A stretch of 64,000 nucleotides of DNA from NCBI GenBank assembly GCA_905182995.1, contig CAJJDP010000019.1, forward strand, positions 461,600 to 525,599, in the 5' to 3' direction. Below, in pieces: positions 49,055 to 59,557 of this stretch. The notes beneath the pieces are model-generated. The model did not search any database, was not told the origin of the DNA, and worked only from the letters and a program-made list of their open reading frames with translations. Position numbers and translations under genes: made by a program. The first letter of the stretch is position 1; each line of letters begins with the position of its first letter. The DNA is from Paramecium octaurelia (taxonomy: Eukaryota > Ciliophora > Oligohymenophorea > Peniculida > Parameciidae).

Positions 49055-50640
49055 TCAGTTACCATAGATATTTACTAATTTATCAACACTGCAGCTATAG
49101 ATATTCTTGCTCAATTGCCCAAATCTATAATCCATATAATTATTTTAATACCTAATGCCAGTGACAAGGTCTCTATGACTCTCAATTTTACAGAATTCCT
49201 ACTTTTTCTTAACATCAAAAAAGTGAATAGTCTTGTTACTACCAACAGCCAAAAATTAACCTGATGGATCATATGATAAACCACCTAAATAACTTAGGAT
49301 CATGAGTTACCAATCTTTACGCCTTGATAAATCTTTGAGAATTAACCAGGACGTCTTAAATCCCATTCATTGACTTCACTACTACTACTTGAAGCTAAAT
49401 TAGCTCCACTTTCAGAAAATGACAGGTTCGTGACAGCTCCCTACATAGATATAACTTATTCATACATCTTATCCATCCAATTAGGCCAGCAATTAACTTT
49501 TTACAATACTCCAAACCTTAATTTAGGAATCTGCCTATCCGATAGCCAATAATAGTCCATCAGGATGAACAGATATTGAAGTAAATTAACATTAACCCTC
49601 AAAGTCAGTTACTCTACTTAATTGCAATCCATTTTTTAAATTATAATATGCCAATACTCCATTAGTAGTTACTATAATAGCAATATATCCTAATGGATGG
49701 ATTGCAACTCCTGCAACACTTTAACCAACATTAATAGTTTAAGTAACTTAACCTTCCTGACTTTGAGAAATAAATTAGTATAATTTGAGATTTCCATCTT
49801 ATGAAGACGACAAAAATCTAAGATGCTCATCATAAGTAAAGAAATTCACTGAAGTAATAGTCTCTCTATGTTCTTAAGCAGTATAAACTAATTTTTCATG
49901 AGAATACAATTAGATTTATCCAGCCTATCCACCTACTAATAGATAATTGTCTTTTGTATCCAAAGTGGTGCCTCCTTATGTTTGTTAGTATTATTATTTT
50001 ACATCATAATTTGATAGAATCTATGATAATTAGGATCTATTACTTCAGGGCCTGGGAATTAATCGAAGTATGACTATTGCTTTCTTTAGGCTTTTCTTTA
50101 ATTTGTTAATTTAATGGCATTTTCTTCAATTTCGGCAATGTAATTTGAGGATAATTTCTCAGGGGCATTATTTGTTTCTACTTCGATTTTATGGTTTAAT
50201 TTGTGCTATAATTATGACAATTCTATTCTAGCTTGGTCTCTTTCTTTAATTAATTTAGCAATCACTCGGCAAGCTGCATCATGCTAATACAATGCATGTG
50301 TTAATTCATGTCTAACTTATTCTAAGTGTTATTTTAATTAAAATTATTCCAATAATAATGCATCCCATTCATTTTATAGCAACGACAACAACGATGGTAT
50401 TGATGTAGCTGTCACTGGTCTTGGTTTCTAAACTCTAGACACTTTCACCTAATGTTCTCATACATTTCATACTTCGATGAGATCTTCGATATTCAATGGT
50501 CTTCCAGTTATTGGACATGTCCCTGTGCTCTCTATGTGTTTCTCAATTAATCTCTTTTCATATATGTGTCCGCTCACTTTAGATATGACTGGAGTTTCTA
50601 TTAACTCTCCAGATAGAGCACAAGTTTACCAGGATTACAT
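49055..50640 (-). CDS. PRP19: Pre-mRNA processing factor 19 (U-box, WD40)
   Basis: Start 50638-50640, stop 49055-49057. Introns of 24, 23, 25, 26 and 27 nt give 486 residues (sum divisible by three; human PRPF19 has 504). Order: U-box (CALSGELIETPVISKVSGHI, YEKRLIEKHI, CPITGRPLNIEDLIEV); the Prp19 coiled coil (LSLLQNEWDALLLEQFQLKQ, HELTHALYQHDAACRVIAKL); then a seven-bladed WD40 region (for example YDEHLRFLSSSQDGNLKLY, VAIHPLGYIAIIVTTNGVL and LSYDPSGQFLAVGSNKTIH). Known role: E3 ligase and scaffold of the NineTeen complex in spliceosome activation. Its start is 37 bp from the divergent MCTS1 start. Confidence 0.93.
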
Positions 50641-50677
50641 ATTATGATATTTATTTATTTGAATATTTAATTAAATT
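50641..50677 (+). promoter_or_regulatory. 37-bp bidirectional gap between PRP19 and MCTS1 starts
   Basis: Only 37 bp of A/T separate the two divergent ATG codons, so both promoters and both 5' UTRs must be compressed here or must overlap the opposite coding region. No specific element is recognised. Confidence 0.5.
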
Positions 50678-51239
50678 ATGTTCAAGAAACTAGAGGATCT
50701 TGCCAAACCAACTTTACTTTCCAAGACTGGCGTCAAGGAATTAAAGCAATCATTCAATGATTAGTACCCTTTTTTCAAAGAAATAGAGGATGAGGTATTT
50801 CCTAAGAAAGCCAATATCTAATCATTTAAATTAAGAAGTGAATACAAAGTCGAAATTGTCTAAGTTGATAAAGATTATATTTGTTTTACCAAAGAAGATT
50901 TAGTCATTCCGCATTTGAAATTAGTCCACAAATTCCCAGATCTATTAATCAAATAATAAGTTGACGCTGGAGCAATCAAGCATATTTTAAGTGGTTCTGA
51001 TGTCTTAGCTCCAGGACTCATTTCTTAAGGAGGACTACTTAATCCAGTAAGTTAATTCAAATATGTTTTAGGCTAAAAAAGGATAGGTTGTAGGCATCTA
51101 TGGAGAAGGCAAGGAAAATGCAATGGGAATAGGAATAATGACTGCAAATTCTGATGATATTAAAAAAGACCCAAAAGGTCATGCAATCTAATTAATACAT
51201 CATCTTGGCGATGCCTTATGGTAATTAAGTTTCAAATGA
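50678..51239 (+). CDS. MCTS1: MCTS1/MCT-1 translation factor (PUA domain)
   Basis: ATG 50678, a 25-nt intron (51047-51071), TGA 51237-51239; 178 residues (human MCTS1 is 181). Family blocks are in place: HLKLVHKFPDLLIKQQVDAG followed by AIKHILSGSDVLAPGLIS (the PUA core, usual '[20 protein letters not shown]'), then GIYGEGKENAMGIGIMTANS and a C-terminal IHHLGDALWQLSFK. With DENR this protein acts in 40S recycling and re-initiation. The N-terminal MFKKLEDLAKPTLLSKTGVK also matches. Confidence 0.93.
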
Positions 51240-51279
51240 GCTGATTATATGTCTGTCTATATATTGTACATTAAATATA

Positions 51280-51662
51280 TCATTATTATTTTGTAATTTC
51301 AGTCTTAAGGTTATCAAAGGAATCGACTGGAACATATTGAGCAAGGGTATAGTACTTACCTTTACCATCATCTTCCTCCTTCTTCTTTCTTTATAATCTG
51401 ACTCTAATTCTTCTAGGCAAGTTACGAATTCCTCTTGCCCATACTGCCTCATTTAATTGTGGATCTATTCTAACATCCTCAGTTAACATGTTTTTTTAGG
51501 CTAAATAGTGCATGATTTAATACCAAATCTGACAATGTGACTGACTGCTCTAGGTGCCTTTCTTTTAAATGTTTCTTTGTGAACTGCCTTATGGAGATTG
51601 ATGGTGTAATCTCTACTAACTTCACCTAATGGATTAGGCTTTCCTTTTTCCTTCTTTCCCAT
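51280..51662 (-). CDS. RPL31: 60S ribosomal protein eL31
   Basis: Start 51660-51662 ([20 protein letters not shown]), one 23-nt intron (51501-51523), stop 51280-51282; 119 residues (usual 120-125). Key blocks: [60 protein letters not shown], and [19 protein letters not shown]. Large-subunit protein near the peptide exit tunnel. It converges on MCTS1 with 40 bp between stop codons. The intron falls after codon 46. Confidence 0.95.
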
Positions 51663-52004
51663 AAATTAAAAATCTTTAAAAATATTTTTAAAAGTAATTC
51701 GATAACACTACAAACTTATCCTTGGTGCCATTTGCCTTAAATAACCAATCCAGTATTAATGAAACTCCAAATGGTCATAATACTTTCCATCAATTATGAT
51801 GCTATTATAAAGTAACTATCAATTGATCACATTATGATTAATTATATCATTCTTCATTCACATTATTATTAACTTTAAGAATTTTTAGACAAAATTATTA
51901 TTACTCATTTCAAGATGGACTGTTCAGATGTAAAATCATTTAGTACTATAGTTAAAAATTCTATGTTGAATAATAAAAACTATTATTGAATTGAGCATTA
52001 AAAT

Positions 52005-52241
52005 ATGCTAATTGTAGTATTACAGGGTATTCAAGATGAGCAATCAATTGATATTATACTTTAGACTCTACCACTAAAATTGAGAGGAGTGGAACTATTT
52101 GAATTATCTTTTAAGAATCAATCCCTCAAAATAGTTTAGAGCGAAGATTTTGTTTTGATATTGCCTAGAAATTTAGAATTGACAAGCCTATTTAATTTTT
52201 TTCAGAAATCATTTTCTATTAGAGGATAAATTTTTCATTGA
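52005..52241 (+). CDS. Weak small ORF, unrecognised
   Basis: ATG 52005 to TGA 52239-52241, 78 codons, Leu-rich (LPLKLRGVELFELSFKNQSL). No domain and no intron. It sits in an 840-bp stretch between eL31 and the next gene and may be an exon of something larger or chance. The rest of 51663-52504 shows nothing I can support. Confidence 0.25.
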
Positions 52242-52504
52242 ACAGGTTCTTATGCTAAATTATAATTAATTTTATGTATCAAAATAGATTCAAATGAGGT
52301 ACCCAACATTTTATTGTTTCCAATTTTATGAAATTTTTTATAATAAAATATCATGAATGTTGTATGGATATTGAAAATAAATTGTTTCGCGAATTTCAAT
52401 GCTTTAGGATATGCCTTGTCTTCTGAAAAATAAAGAGAGTAGCTATTATAAGAAGAATGAATTTAATTTGTAATTGATTTGTGAATAATAAAAGATATTA
52501 ATTT

Positions 52505-53280
52505 ATGGTTTACAAAATCAGAAATAAGTCATTTTTCTGGACAAGAGCAGGTTGGAAGAATAATTGGCATCCTAAAAATTTCAATGCCCCACGTCCTTCA
52601 AGCTCAGAATTTACTATTGGTATTAGATGTCGTTACGACCATAATTCATTTTTGAGAGGTTCGAAATCAAATGCATATTGAATAGCTTACCATTCATACA
52701 GAAAGATCTCTAGACATTGCAAGTAATATTTCTTTGGCAACAAAGAGTTGGAAGAATTATTTTAGATGGGTTTGAGAACATTTTTCATTGTACCTCACAT
52801 TGCTGAATGTCAAGTCACTTAAATCAAACATGGTGGTGAAAGAAGAATGGTCGATTAGATTGATAGAGACTTTGAATTGGTATCCTACAATTCACATCCT
52901 TATTAATTATTCACCTACAGTGTCTGGAATCAATATTTGGCAAATCAACAAGAAGCTTATGAGTAAAGAAAGAATGGTGGTACAGCTATTGAAGATCAAG
53001 TCATTGATCACATCAGGTAAGAAAATGAATGTAAATTTAAGTGAATTGGTGAAGGATGAGAAAGCCAAGTTGGGTGCAGGCAAATAATTGAGTATTGAAA
53101 GAACTGCAGAAATAGTGATGAATGTTATGAGATAATTGAGAGCTGCATAATAAAGACCAAATCTTAATAATAGGTAATGAAAGCTATTATATTGTAAGAC
53201 GTGCAGATGGCGAATTTGATGATTTCTTAGAATAGAGAAGACCATTCACAGCTCCAAACAATTAATCAGCTACTCATTGA
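52505..53280 (+). CDS. Unrecognised basic protein, four exons
   Basis: ATG 52505, introns of 27, 25 and 25 nt, TGA 53278-53280; 232 residues with exon sum divisible by three. It starts MVYKIRNKSFFWTRAGWKNN and contains AYHSYRKISRHCKQYFFGNK, a helical segment around TAEIVMNVMRQLRAAQQRPN and an acidic/basic tail. No membrane segment. The Trp/Arg-rich start could be a mitochondrial targeting or ribosomal-type region, but no family is recognised. Confidence 0.65.
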
Positions 53281-53649
53281 GCTGCAATACATTCAAATAA
53301 TATATAATAGCTATTTAATTAAAGTATATTTCTCTTTGAATCTAATACGGATTCTGTTATGCTTATATTTTAATAATGTTTTAGACTTATATATGAATAT
53401 ACAATTCTTAAATTATTAGTCATCTCTAATATTATGTATATTGATCTAAATTCTCATAAATTTGTAAGAGTTCATTTTAATTCAAGAAAATATACAACAT
53501 TAAAAGGAAATTAATAATAATATTTTTTTTAAGAAGATTGTAATAGAATAGTATTTATAAAACTTATTGAAGTATAATTTTGGACTCTACACAATTATTT
53601 TTTATTTATAATATCAAGAAACTACTTTTCTTTAAATAGATATATATAT
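53281..53649 (+). other. Intergenic AT-rich DNA
   Basis: 369 bp between converging genes; includes long A/T runs; nothing supported. Confidence 0.55.
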
Positions 53650-55506
53650 TCAATTTATATATTCTGATAATCCCATATCAGCAGCTTCCTATAGGGCCTT
53701 GCTTAGCATATCCTGAACAAAAGTTTAATCAGATTTTAATGAGAGCGACTTATGATAATAATGAATGGCTTTGCTTAAGCTGTTAGGCAATTCACTTAAA
53801 TGATAAGAGAATGCCAAACCAAAGAATATCTATGGAGAAACCGAATTCAACTAATTTTAGTAAGATATTATTACTTATATACATTTTTCAAATATCTAAA
53901 TGGCATTTTTGTAATCCTTCTACTTTCTAAATGTATGTCCTAGGTTCTATAAAGCAGATTCCCTGATTTTATGATTAGAATTTTAACAAAAAACTAATGC
54001 ATTTAAGAAATACTATTATAATAATATTGATTAACTTACATCTTTGGCTTCATTATATTTCTTTTGTTTATAAGCTATAACTCCTAATTCATTCTAAATC
54101 ATAGGATCTGTTGGATTGATATCTTTGGCTTGTTATAATGATAAAATAGCAGTTTGCAAATTATTTGTTCTCAAGTATTCCATGCCAATATACACATGTG
54201 CTTAATAGCATCCTGGAAATTGCCTTGTTATTGATCTATATATTGACATTGCTTAATCAGACTCATCTTATATTGCATAGGAATGTGCTAATCCAATCCA
54301 GCTGTATATTAAGTGCTAGTCTAACTAAATGGATTTTTAAAATTGTTTTCTGGCTACTTCGTACTTTTTGGTAGAAAAATAATACACTCCTACTACAAAC
54401 CAACTTAAGGCATTCTGAGCATAATTCTCAATTAGATTGTGAGCACAATAATAAAGTTCAGCTATCTACTCCAATTCCAATAAACATGAAACATATGTAG
54501 GGATCACTTCAAAATACAAAGGGTCTTACTTAATTGCCTTCAATGACCAATCATAAGCAGATGCTATGTCGTAATTGTAATATGCTTTCTTTGCCTTGAC
54601 ATTTAATATGTCTATATTGTTCTTCTTTTCCAAAGCTACATAAATCAAGTCATTTTGAATTGGAATTTCTTCTTTTCTTATATAAGGACTTCGCACTGGG
54701 GAGGGTTTCAATTATTGAGTTTCGACTTTATCAACAATTTGTAATTATTAAACAATTTTCCTTTTCTCCTCTTGCAAATGATCAGCTAATTTTGAATTCA
54801 CTATGTCATAATTTATTGTTTTGCTTAAATAGTAATCTTTTAGCCAGGCTTCATCAGAAGTTAATTAAATTTGCTGGACTAAATTCTCCTTTTCATCTGA
54901 AGAAATCAAATATGAATCAACCAGTTGCTAAAACACTCTAACATTAGTTGGTGTTTTCTATAAGCATTCAAAATAATTAGAAACTGCTAACTATTTATTC
55001 TCTAAGGCTTCATAACATTATCCTCTTACCCAATCACTTTATGAGCTAGTCTCTTCTTAAAGAATTTCAATTCCCATCTCATATTGTCTATTTGAATATA
55101 GAGCTCTAGCCCCTAATACTGCAAAATCTCCTTAAGTTAATTTATGCTTTAAAAACAGATTATACACTCCTGAGAATTCCTAATTAGCGAAATGGCACTA
55201 ATTTTATATAATAATTAATACCATTCCAAGCAAAAATACTAAATATGGCAATGCTGTTGAATCTTAGCTTAAACAAAGCAATTTTTCTGCAAAAAAGATC
55301 GCTTGTTTGTAATATCCTTGCAAATAACTGCTCATTGCTTACTGATAAATATTCAATAATGAAGGATTATTTAATAATGATGTTGCGAATATTGAGTTTG
55401 ATTGAGGATTGAAGTATGGTAATTGAACTTCATAATACATATTTTAAAATTTCCCCTGTTCACTCTACTGTTTTGTTCCTTTTGTCACTTTTTTTTGAAT
55501 TGACAT
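53650..55506 (-). CDS. CDC16: Anaphase-promoting complex subunit 6 (CDC16), TPR protein
   Basis: Start 55504-55506, stop 53650-53652, one 27-nt intron near 54010; 609 residues. Repeated TPR helices cover most of the protein. Diagnostic blocks match CDC16: VIPTYVSCLLELEQIAELYY, ENYAQNALSWFVVGVYYF, YSWIGLAHSYAIQDESDQAM, then RQFPGCYQAHVYIGMEYLR, TNNLQTAILSLQQAKDINPT and IQNELGVIAYKQKKYNEAKD. Known role: structural TPR subunit of the APC/C ubiquitin ligase that drives mitotic exit. The N-terminal half is more divergent, with an AFFAEK-type TPR (YKQAIFFAEKLLCLSQD). Confidence 0.92.
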
Positions 55507-55729
55507 TTTGACTTATTTTATTTAAAATTCAAATTTTATAAATTGCTTCTCTTTTATATTATTCACATTTAGAACAATCAATCATATTTTCCTCATGATT
55601 GACTCATCCCTATTTGAGAATTAATATTTCTAACTCAAATTATGAAAAACTTCAAACTTTATTAATATACTCTATATGCATATCACTTTATTCTAGTTCA
55701 TTGTTAAAAAATTAATTATTTTATAACAT

Positions 55730-56110
55730 ATGTCAAAAAAAGACTTATTAAGATGTGAAATCGAAATTAACCCTAGTGAACTCGCAATCACAAAATTATT
55801 GAACCCTAAACCAAAGTTTGAGTACTTCTAATCATCTATGTTACAAAAAATCCAGAATTTTTTACCAGAATTTAAAAAAGCAAATGAACAGCTTGAAAAT
55901 ACTGATAATCTAAAACAGTTCTAAATTGACGATTAAAATGCATTAATTAGAAGACATATAGAAGATCTAATACCTGATCCTAAATTAAGAAAGTATTGTA
56001 GAAGAACTGGAAGATAGTAAAAAATGATCAATCTGGTAATTATTAATATTTAACTTTATAAGGATTTGTATATGGGAGTTATGGATACTAATAAGGATTT
56101 TAAGGAATGA
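55730..56110 (+). CDS. NOPCHAP1: NOPCHAP1-like box C/D snoRNP assembly chaperone
   Basis: ATG 55730, a 27-nt intron (starts GTAATTATTAATATTTAACT), TGA 56108-56110; 117 residues. The core MLQKIQNFLPEFKKANEQLE matches the conserved 'VLDRVQSFLPQMARANEKL' stretch of C12orf45/NOPCHAP1, and the C-terminus GVMDTNKDFKE matches its terminal acidic motif. Family role: bridges NOP58 and the R2TP co-chaperone in snoRNP assembly. The assignment rests on these two short blocks. It lies 84 bp upstream of the 5S promoter block. Confidence 0.7.
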
Positions 56111-56193
56111 TATGTAGTTTTTGTTGTCTTAATTTTTGCAGAATTGCTTATATTAAGTGTAATTTTTTTTATATAAATTTTCTTCCTCTGTTA

Positions 56194-56234
56194 AATAACC
56201 TTGGGTTTAAAAGGGGAATGATATAGTAAATATC
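56194..56234 (+). promoter_or_regulatory. Conserved 5S upstream block, copy 1
   Basis: A 41-bp block (AATAACCTTGGGTTTAAAAG, then GGGAATGATATAGTAAATATC) directly upstream of the 5S gene. It recurs with one base inserted upstream of the second 5S gene, while flanking DNA beyond it differs. It looks like an external promoter element for RNA polymerase III. Confidence 0.6.
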
Positions 56235-56352
56235 GTTGTCGGCCATACTAAGCCTAAAGCACCGGATCCCATTCGAACTCCGAAGTTAAGCGGCTTAAGG
56301 CGAGGTTAGTACTAAGGTGGGGGACCGCTTGGGAAGTCCTCGTGTTGACAAC
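56235..56352 (+). rRNA. 5S ribosomal RNA, copy 1
   Basis: 118 nt from GTTGTCGGCCATACTAAGCC to GTGTTGACAAC. Complementary ends form helix I (GTTGTC with GACAAC). The conserved loop segment CCCATTCGAACTCCGAAGTT and the TAGTACTAAGGTGGGGGACC segment are standard for eukaryotic 5S rRNA and contain the internal RNA polymerase III control region. A T-run follows at 56355-56361 as terminator. Confidence 0.97.
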
Positions 56353-56354
56353 CC

Positions 56355-56361
56355 TTTTTTT
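56355..56361 (+). terminator. 5S T-run terminator, copy 1
   Basis: Seven T directly after the 5S gene (one C-rich trinucleotide spacer), the usual RNA polymerase III stop. This is also exactly where the contig after N 57871 begins its overlap. Confidence 0.85.
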
Positions 56362-57411
56362 ATATTCATTTTTTATATAATTATATTTTTTATTAAAAAT
56401 AAATTATAACTTATGTGTAAAACTCATAATAAACATTTTTTTAAGCATCCACTATTAGTTATTTATTTTCATTCTCTTATAACCTAAAGGATAGTAGTTG
56501 CTATAGATTCTTAATTTTTCTCTAAATAAATATTTAATTACTTTAACTAATTCAATTCTAATAGAAGGTTCTTTTAGGATTCTTCAACACAAAATCTTAT
56601 ATTAAAAAAAGCTCATTAAGATAATTAACTAATGCATTTTCGATTATATATTTTCTATGATTCTATTTGATAAAAAATTTTCTATTATAACCTTAAGCAG
56701 AAAGATTGATGATATTATGTTTATTTTAGGAGTATTTTAGTGATTTTCCAAATACATATTGCTACAAGATCTTTTAATTAATTTTCAGAAATTTAGAACC
56801 AATTGTATCATAAATAGTTATTATTATTATAAGTAGACTGGCATGAATTTATAGAAGTTAGGCAAATTTCTTTCGTTAATTAATTATCTCTCATAAAAGT
56901 GAGATTAAAATCTTTTATGAGGGAATACAAAAAATCATTAACATCCTTTCTGCCCAATAATCTCTTATCAGAATAATACACTTTTGTTATTTTTAACCTA
57001 TGGTCCAATGATAGAAATTACAAACATTACTCACATGTTATTTACGATTTAGAAGATATGAAGTTAAATGATTAATCATGATTATTGGCATTTATTAAAT
57101 AATAATATTTATATAAGGAATCTATTAAGAATTTCTAAGTAAAAGTAATTAGGATACTTAAATAGTAATAAATTTATCATTTTATTATTTTACTTATAAC
57201 AAAGTGATGATTATTTTCTAATGATATATATTGGATTCTTAATCAATGAAAATTAGATGCATTTGCACTTTAGGTTTTAGACTTAGTAATTAGATGTTGT
57301 GATATTTTGTTGTTCATTTAAGAGAATTAAGCATATTATGAACTTCTAATTTAAGTATAAATGTAAATGATATTGTAATATTTTTTATAGAACTAATTAA
57401 ATCAATTAATT
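56362..57411 (+). other. AT-rich intergenic DNA between 5S copy 1 and hydratase
   Basis: About 1.05 kb, repeated at 57879-58928. It contains a short inverted repeat near 56893-56922 (CTCATAAAAGTGAGATTAAA, then ATCTTTTATGAGG), able to form a hairpin. No gene supported. Confidence 0.5.
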
Positions 57412-57837
57412 AAAATTGTTGCTTATCCTGTTACTGCAATTTTCTAATCCATTTTTTCAATAGTAGTATTCAATTTCAAAATTTGTCTTCCTTTTGTATG
57501 CTTGATATCTTGTATTAGCACTTAAGCTAATATTTACTCATCAAGAAATATTGGAGCTTTAAAATTTATAGTTTGCTCTAAATAAATGCACCCAGGAAAA
57601 TTAGTACCCACCAACGTAGAGAAAAGGCTTGCTGATAACATTCCATGAACAACTCGTTCCTTAAAGATGGATTAAGAAGCAGCTTATTTATCAAGATGAA
57701 TAGGATTGAAATCTTTAATGAGATTGGCGTAATTTCTTACATCTTCCTCTGTAAATATTCTTTCCAATTTGAATAATTTTCCAATATGGTATTAAGAAAA
57801 CAAATATTGAATTTACCTCAATTTCATATATATATTA
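57412..57837 (-). CDS. MaoC-type (R)-enoyl-CoA hydratase, copy 1
   Basis: Start 57835-57837 (MKLRQIQYLF), stop 57412-57414, no intron; 141 residues, the size of a single hotdog domain. The active-site block FTEEDVRNYANLIKDFNPIH keeps the Asp and His of the hydratase-2 motif, followed by RVVHGMLSASLFSTLVGTNF and INFKAPIFLDEQILAQVLI. The family hydrates trans-2-enoyl-CoA to (R)-3-hydroxyacyl-CoA in peroxisomal beta-oxidation or mitochondrial fatty acid synthesis. The short basic N-terminus with aromatic residues could target a mitochondrion (inferred). Confidence 0.9.
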
Positions 57838-58928
57838 ATTGAAATAAAATTTGGTTTATAAATTCTTTATNTTTTTTTATATTCATTTTTTATATAATTA
57901 TATTTTTTATTAAAAATAAATTATAACTTATGTGTAAAACTCATAATAAACATTTTTTTAAGCATCCACTATTAGTTATTTATTTTCATTCTCTTATAAC
58001 CTAAAGGATAGTAGTTGCTATAGATTCTTAATTTTTCTCTAAATAAATATTTAATTACTTTAACTAATTCAATTCTAATAGAAGGTTCTTTTAGGATTCT
58101 TCAACACAAAATCTTATATTAAAAAAAGCTCATTAAGATAATTAACTAATGCATTTTCGATTATATATTTTCTATGATTCTATTTGATAAAAAATTTTCT
58201 ATTATAACCTTAAGCAGAAAGATTGATGATATTATGTTTATTTTAGGAGTATTTTAGTGATTTTCCAAATACATATTGCTACAAGATCTTTTAATTAATT
58301 TTCAGAAATTTAGAACCAATTGTATCATAAATAGTTATTATTATTATAAGTAGACTGGCATGAATTTATAGAAGTTAGGCAAATTTCTTTCGTTAATTAA
58401 TTATCTCTCATAAAAGTGAGATTAAAATCTTTTATGAGGGAATACAAAAAATCATTAACATCCTTTCTGCCCAATAATCTCTTATCAGAATAATACACTT
58501 TTGTTATTTTTAACCTATGGTCCAATGATAGAAATTACAAACATTACTCACATGTTATTTACGATTTAGAAGATATGAAGTTAAATGATTAATCATGATT
58601 ATTGGCATTTATTAAATAATAATATTTATATAAGGAATCTATTAAGAATTTCTAAGTAAAAGTAATTAGGATACTTAAATAGTAATAAATTTATCATTTT
58701 ATTATTTTACTTATAACAAAGTGATGATTATTTTCTAATGATATATATTGGATTCTTAATCAATGAAAATTAGATGCATTTGCACTTTAGGTTTTAGACT
58801 TAGTAATTAGATGTTGTGATATTTTGTTGTTCATTTAAGAGAATTAAGCATATTATGAACTTCTAATTTAAGTATAAATGTAAATGATATTGTAATATTT
58901 TTTATAGAACTAATTAAATCAATTAATT

Positions 58929-59354
58929 AAAATTGTTGCTTATCCTGTTACTGCAATTTTCTAATCCATTTTTTCAATAGTAGTATTCAATTTCAAAATT
59001 TGTCTTCCTTTTGTATGCTTGATATCTTGTATTAGCACTTAAGCTAATATTTACTCATCAAGAAATATTGGAGCTTTAAAATTTATAGTTTGCTCTAAAT
59101 AAATGCACCCAGGAAAATTAGTACCCACCAACGTAGAGAAAAGGCTTGCTGATAACATTCCATGAACAACTCGTTCCTTAAAGATGGATTAAGAAGCAGC
59201 TTATTTATCAAGATGAATAGGATTGAAATCTTTAATGAGATTGGCGTAATTTCTTACATCTTCCTCTGTAAATATTCTTTCCAATTTGAATAATTTTCCA
59301 ATATGGTATTAAGAAAACAAATATTGAATTTACCTCAATTTCATATATATATTA
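58929..59354 (-). CDS. MaoC-type (R)-enoyl-CoA hydratase, duplicated copy 2
   Basis: Same gene as 57412-57837 shifted by 1517 across the N. Almost certainly the same locus counted twice. Confidence 0.85.
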
Positions 59355-59395
59355 ATTGAAATAAAATTTGGTTTATAAATTCTTTATTCTGATTG

Positions 59396-59437
59396 AATAA
59401 CCCTTGGGTTTAAAAGGGGAATGATATAGTAAATATC
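59396..59437 (+). promoter_or_regulatory. Conserved 5S upstream block, copy 2
   Basis: As at 56194-56234 with one extra C (AATAACCCTTGGG). The conservation stops upstream of it, so the block travels with the 5S gene. Confidence 0.6.
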
Positions 59438-59555
59438 GTTGTCGGCCATACTAAGCCTAAAGCACCGGATCCCATTCGAACTCCGAAGTTAAGCGGCTTA
59501 AGGCGAGGTTAGTACTAAGGTGGGGGACCGCTTGGGAAGTCCTCGTGTTGACAAC
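59438..59555 (+). rRNA. 5S ribosomal RNA, copy 2
   Basis: 118 nt, matching copy 1 by eye throughout, and followed by the same T-run (59558-59564). Unlike the protein genes nearby, this is not explained by the N overlaps: its flanks differ from copy 1 (downstream ...TATATAGTTG here, ...TATATAATTA there). It is a second real 5S gene about 1.69 kb from the first once the overlap is removed. Confidence 0.96.
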
Positions 59556-59557
59556 CC

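Larger units (their letters stand above)
56355..59387. repeat. Direct duplication around N at 57871 (likely assembly overlap)
   Basis: Bases 56355-57870 (1516 nt) recur as 57872-59387 at a constant offset of 1517 with a single N between. The copies agree wherever compared and carry the same hydratase gene. The second copy begins with the T-run that ends the 5S gene. Read as an unmerged overlap whose contig was cut at a 5S repeat. Confidence 0.9.

Noticed and set aside
52788-53087. Plus-strand ORF MYLTLLNVKSL...
   Set aside because: Out of frame with the four-exon gene at 52505-53280, which uses short introns and has consistent composition.
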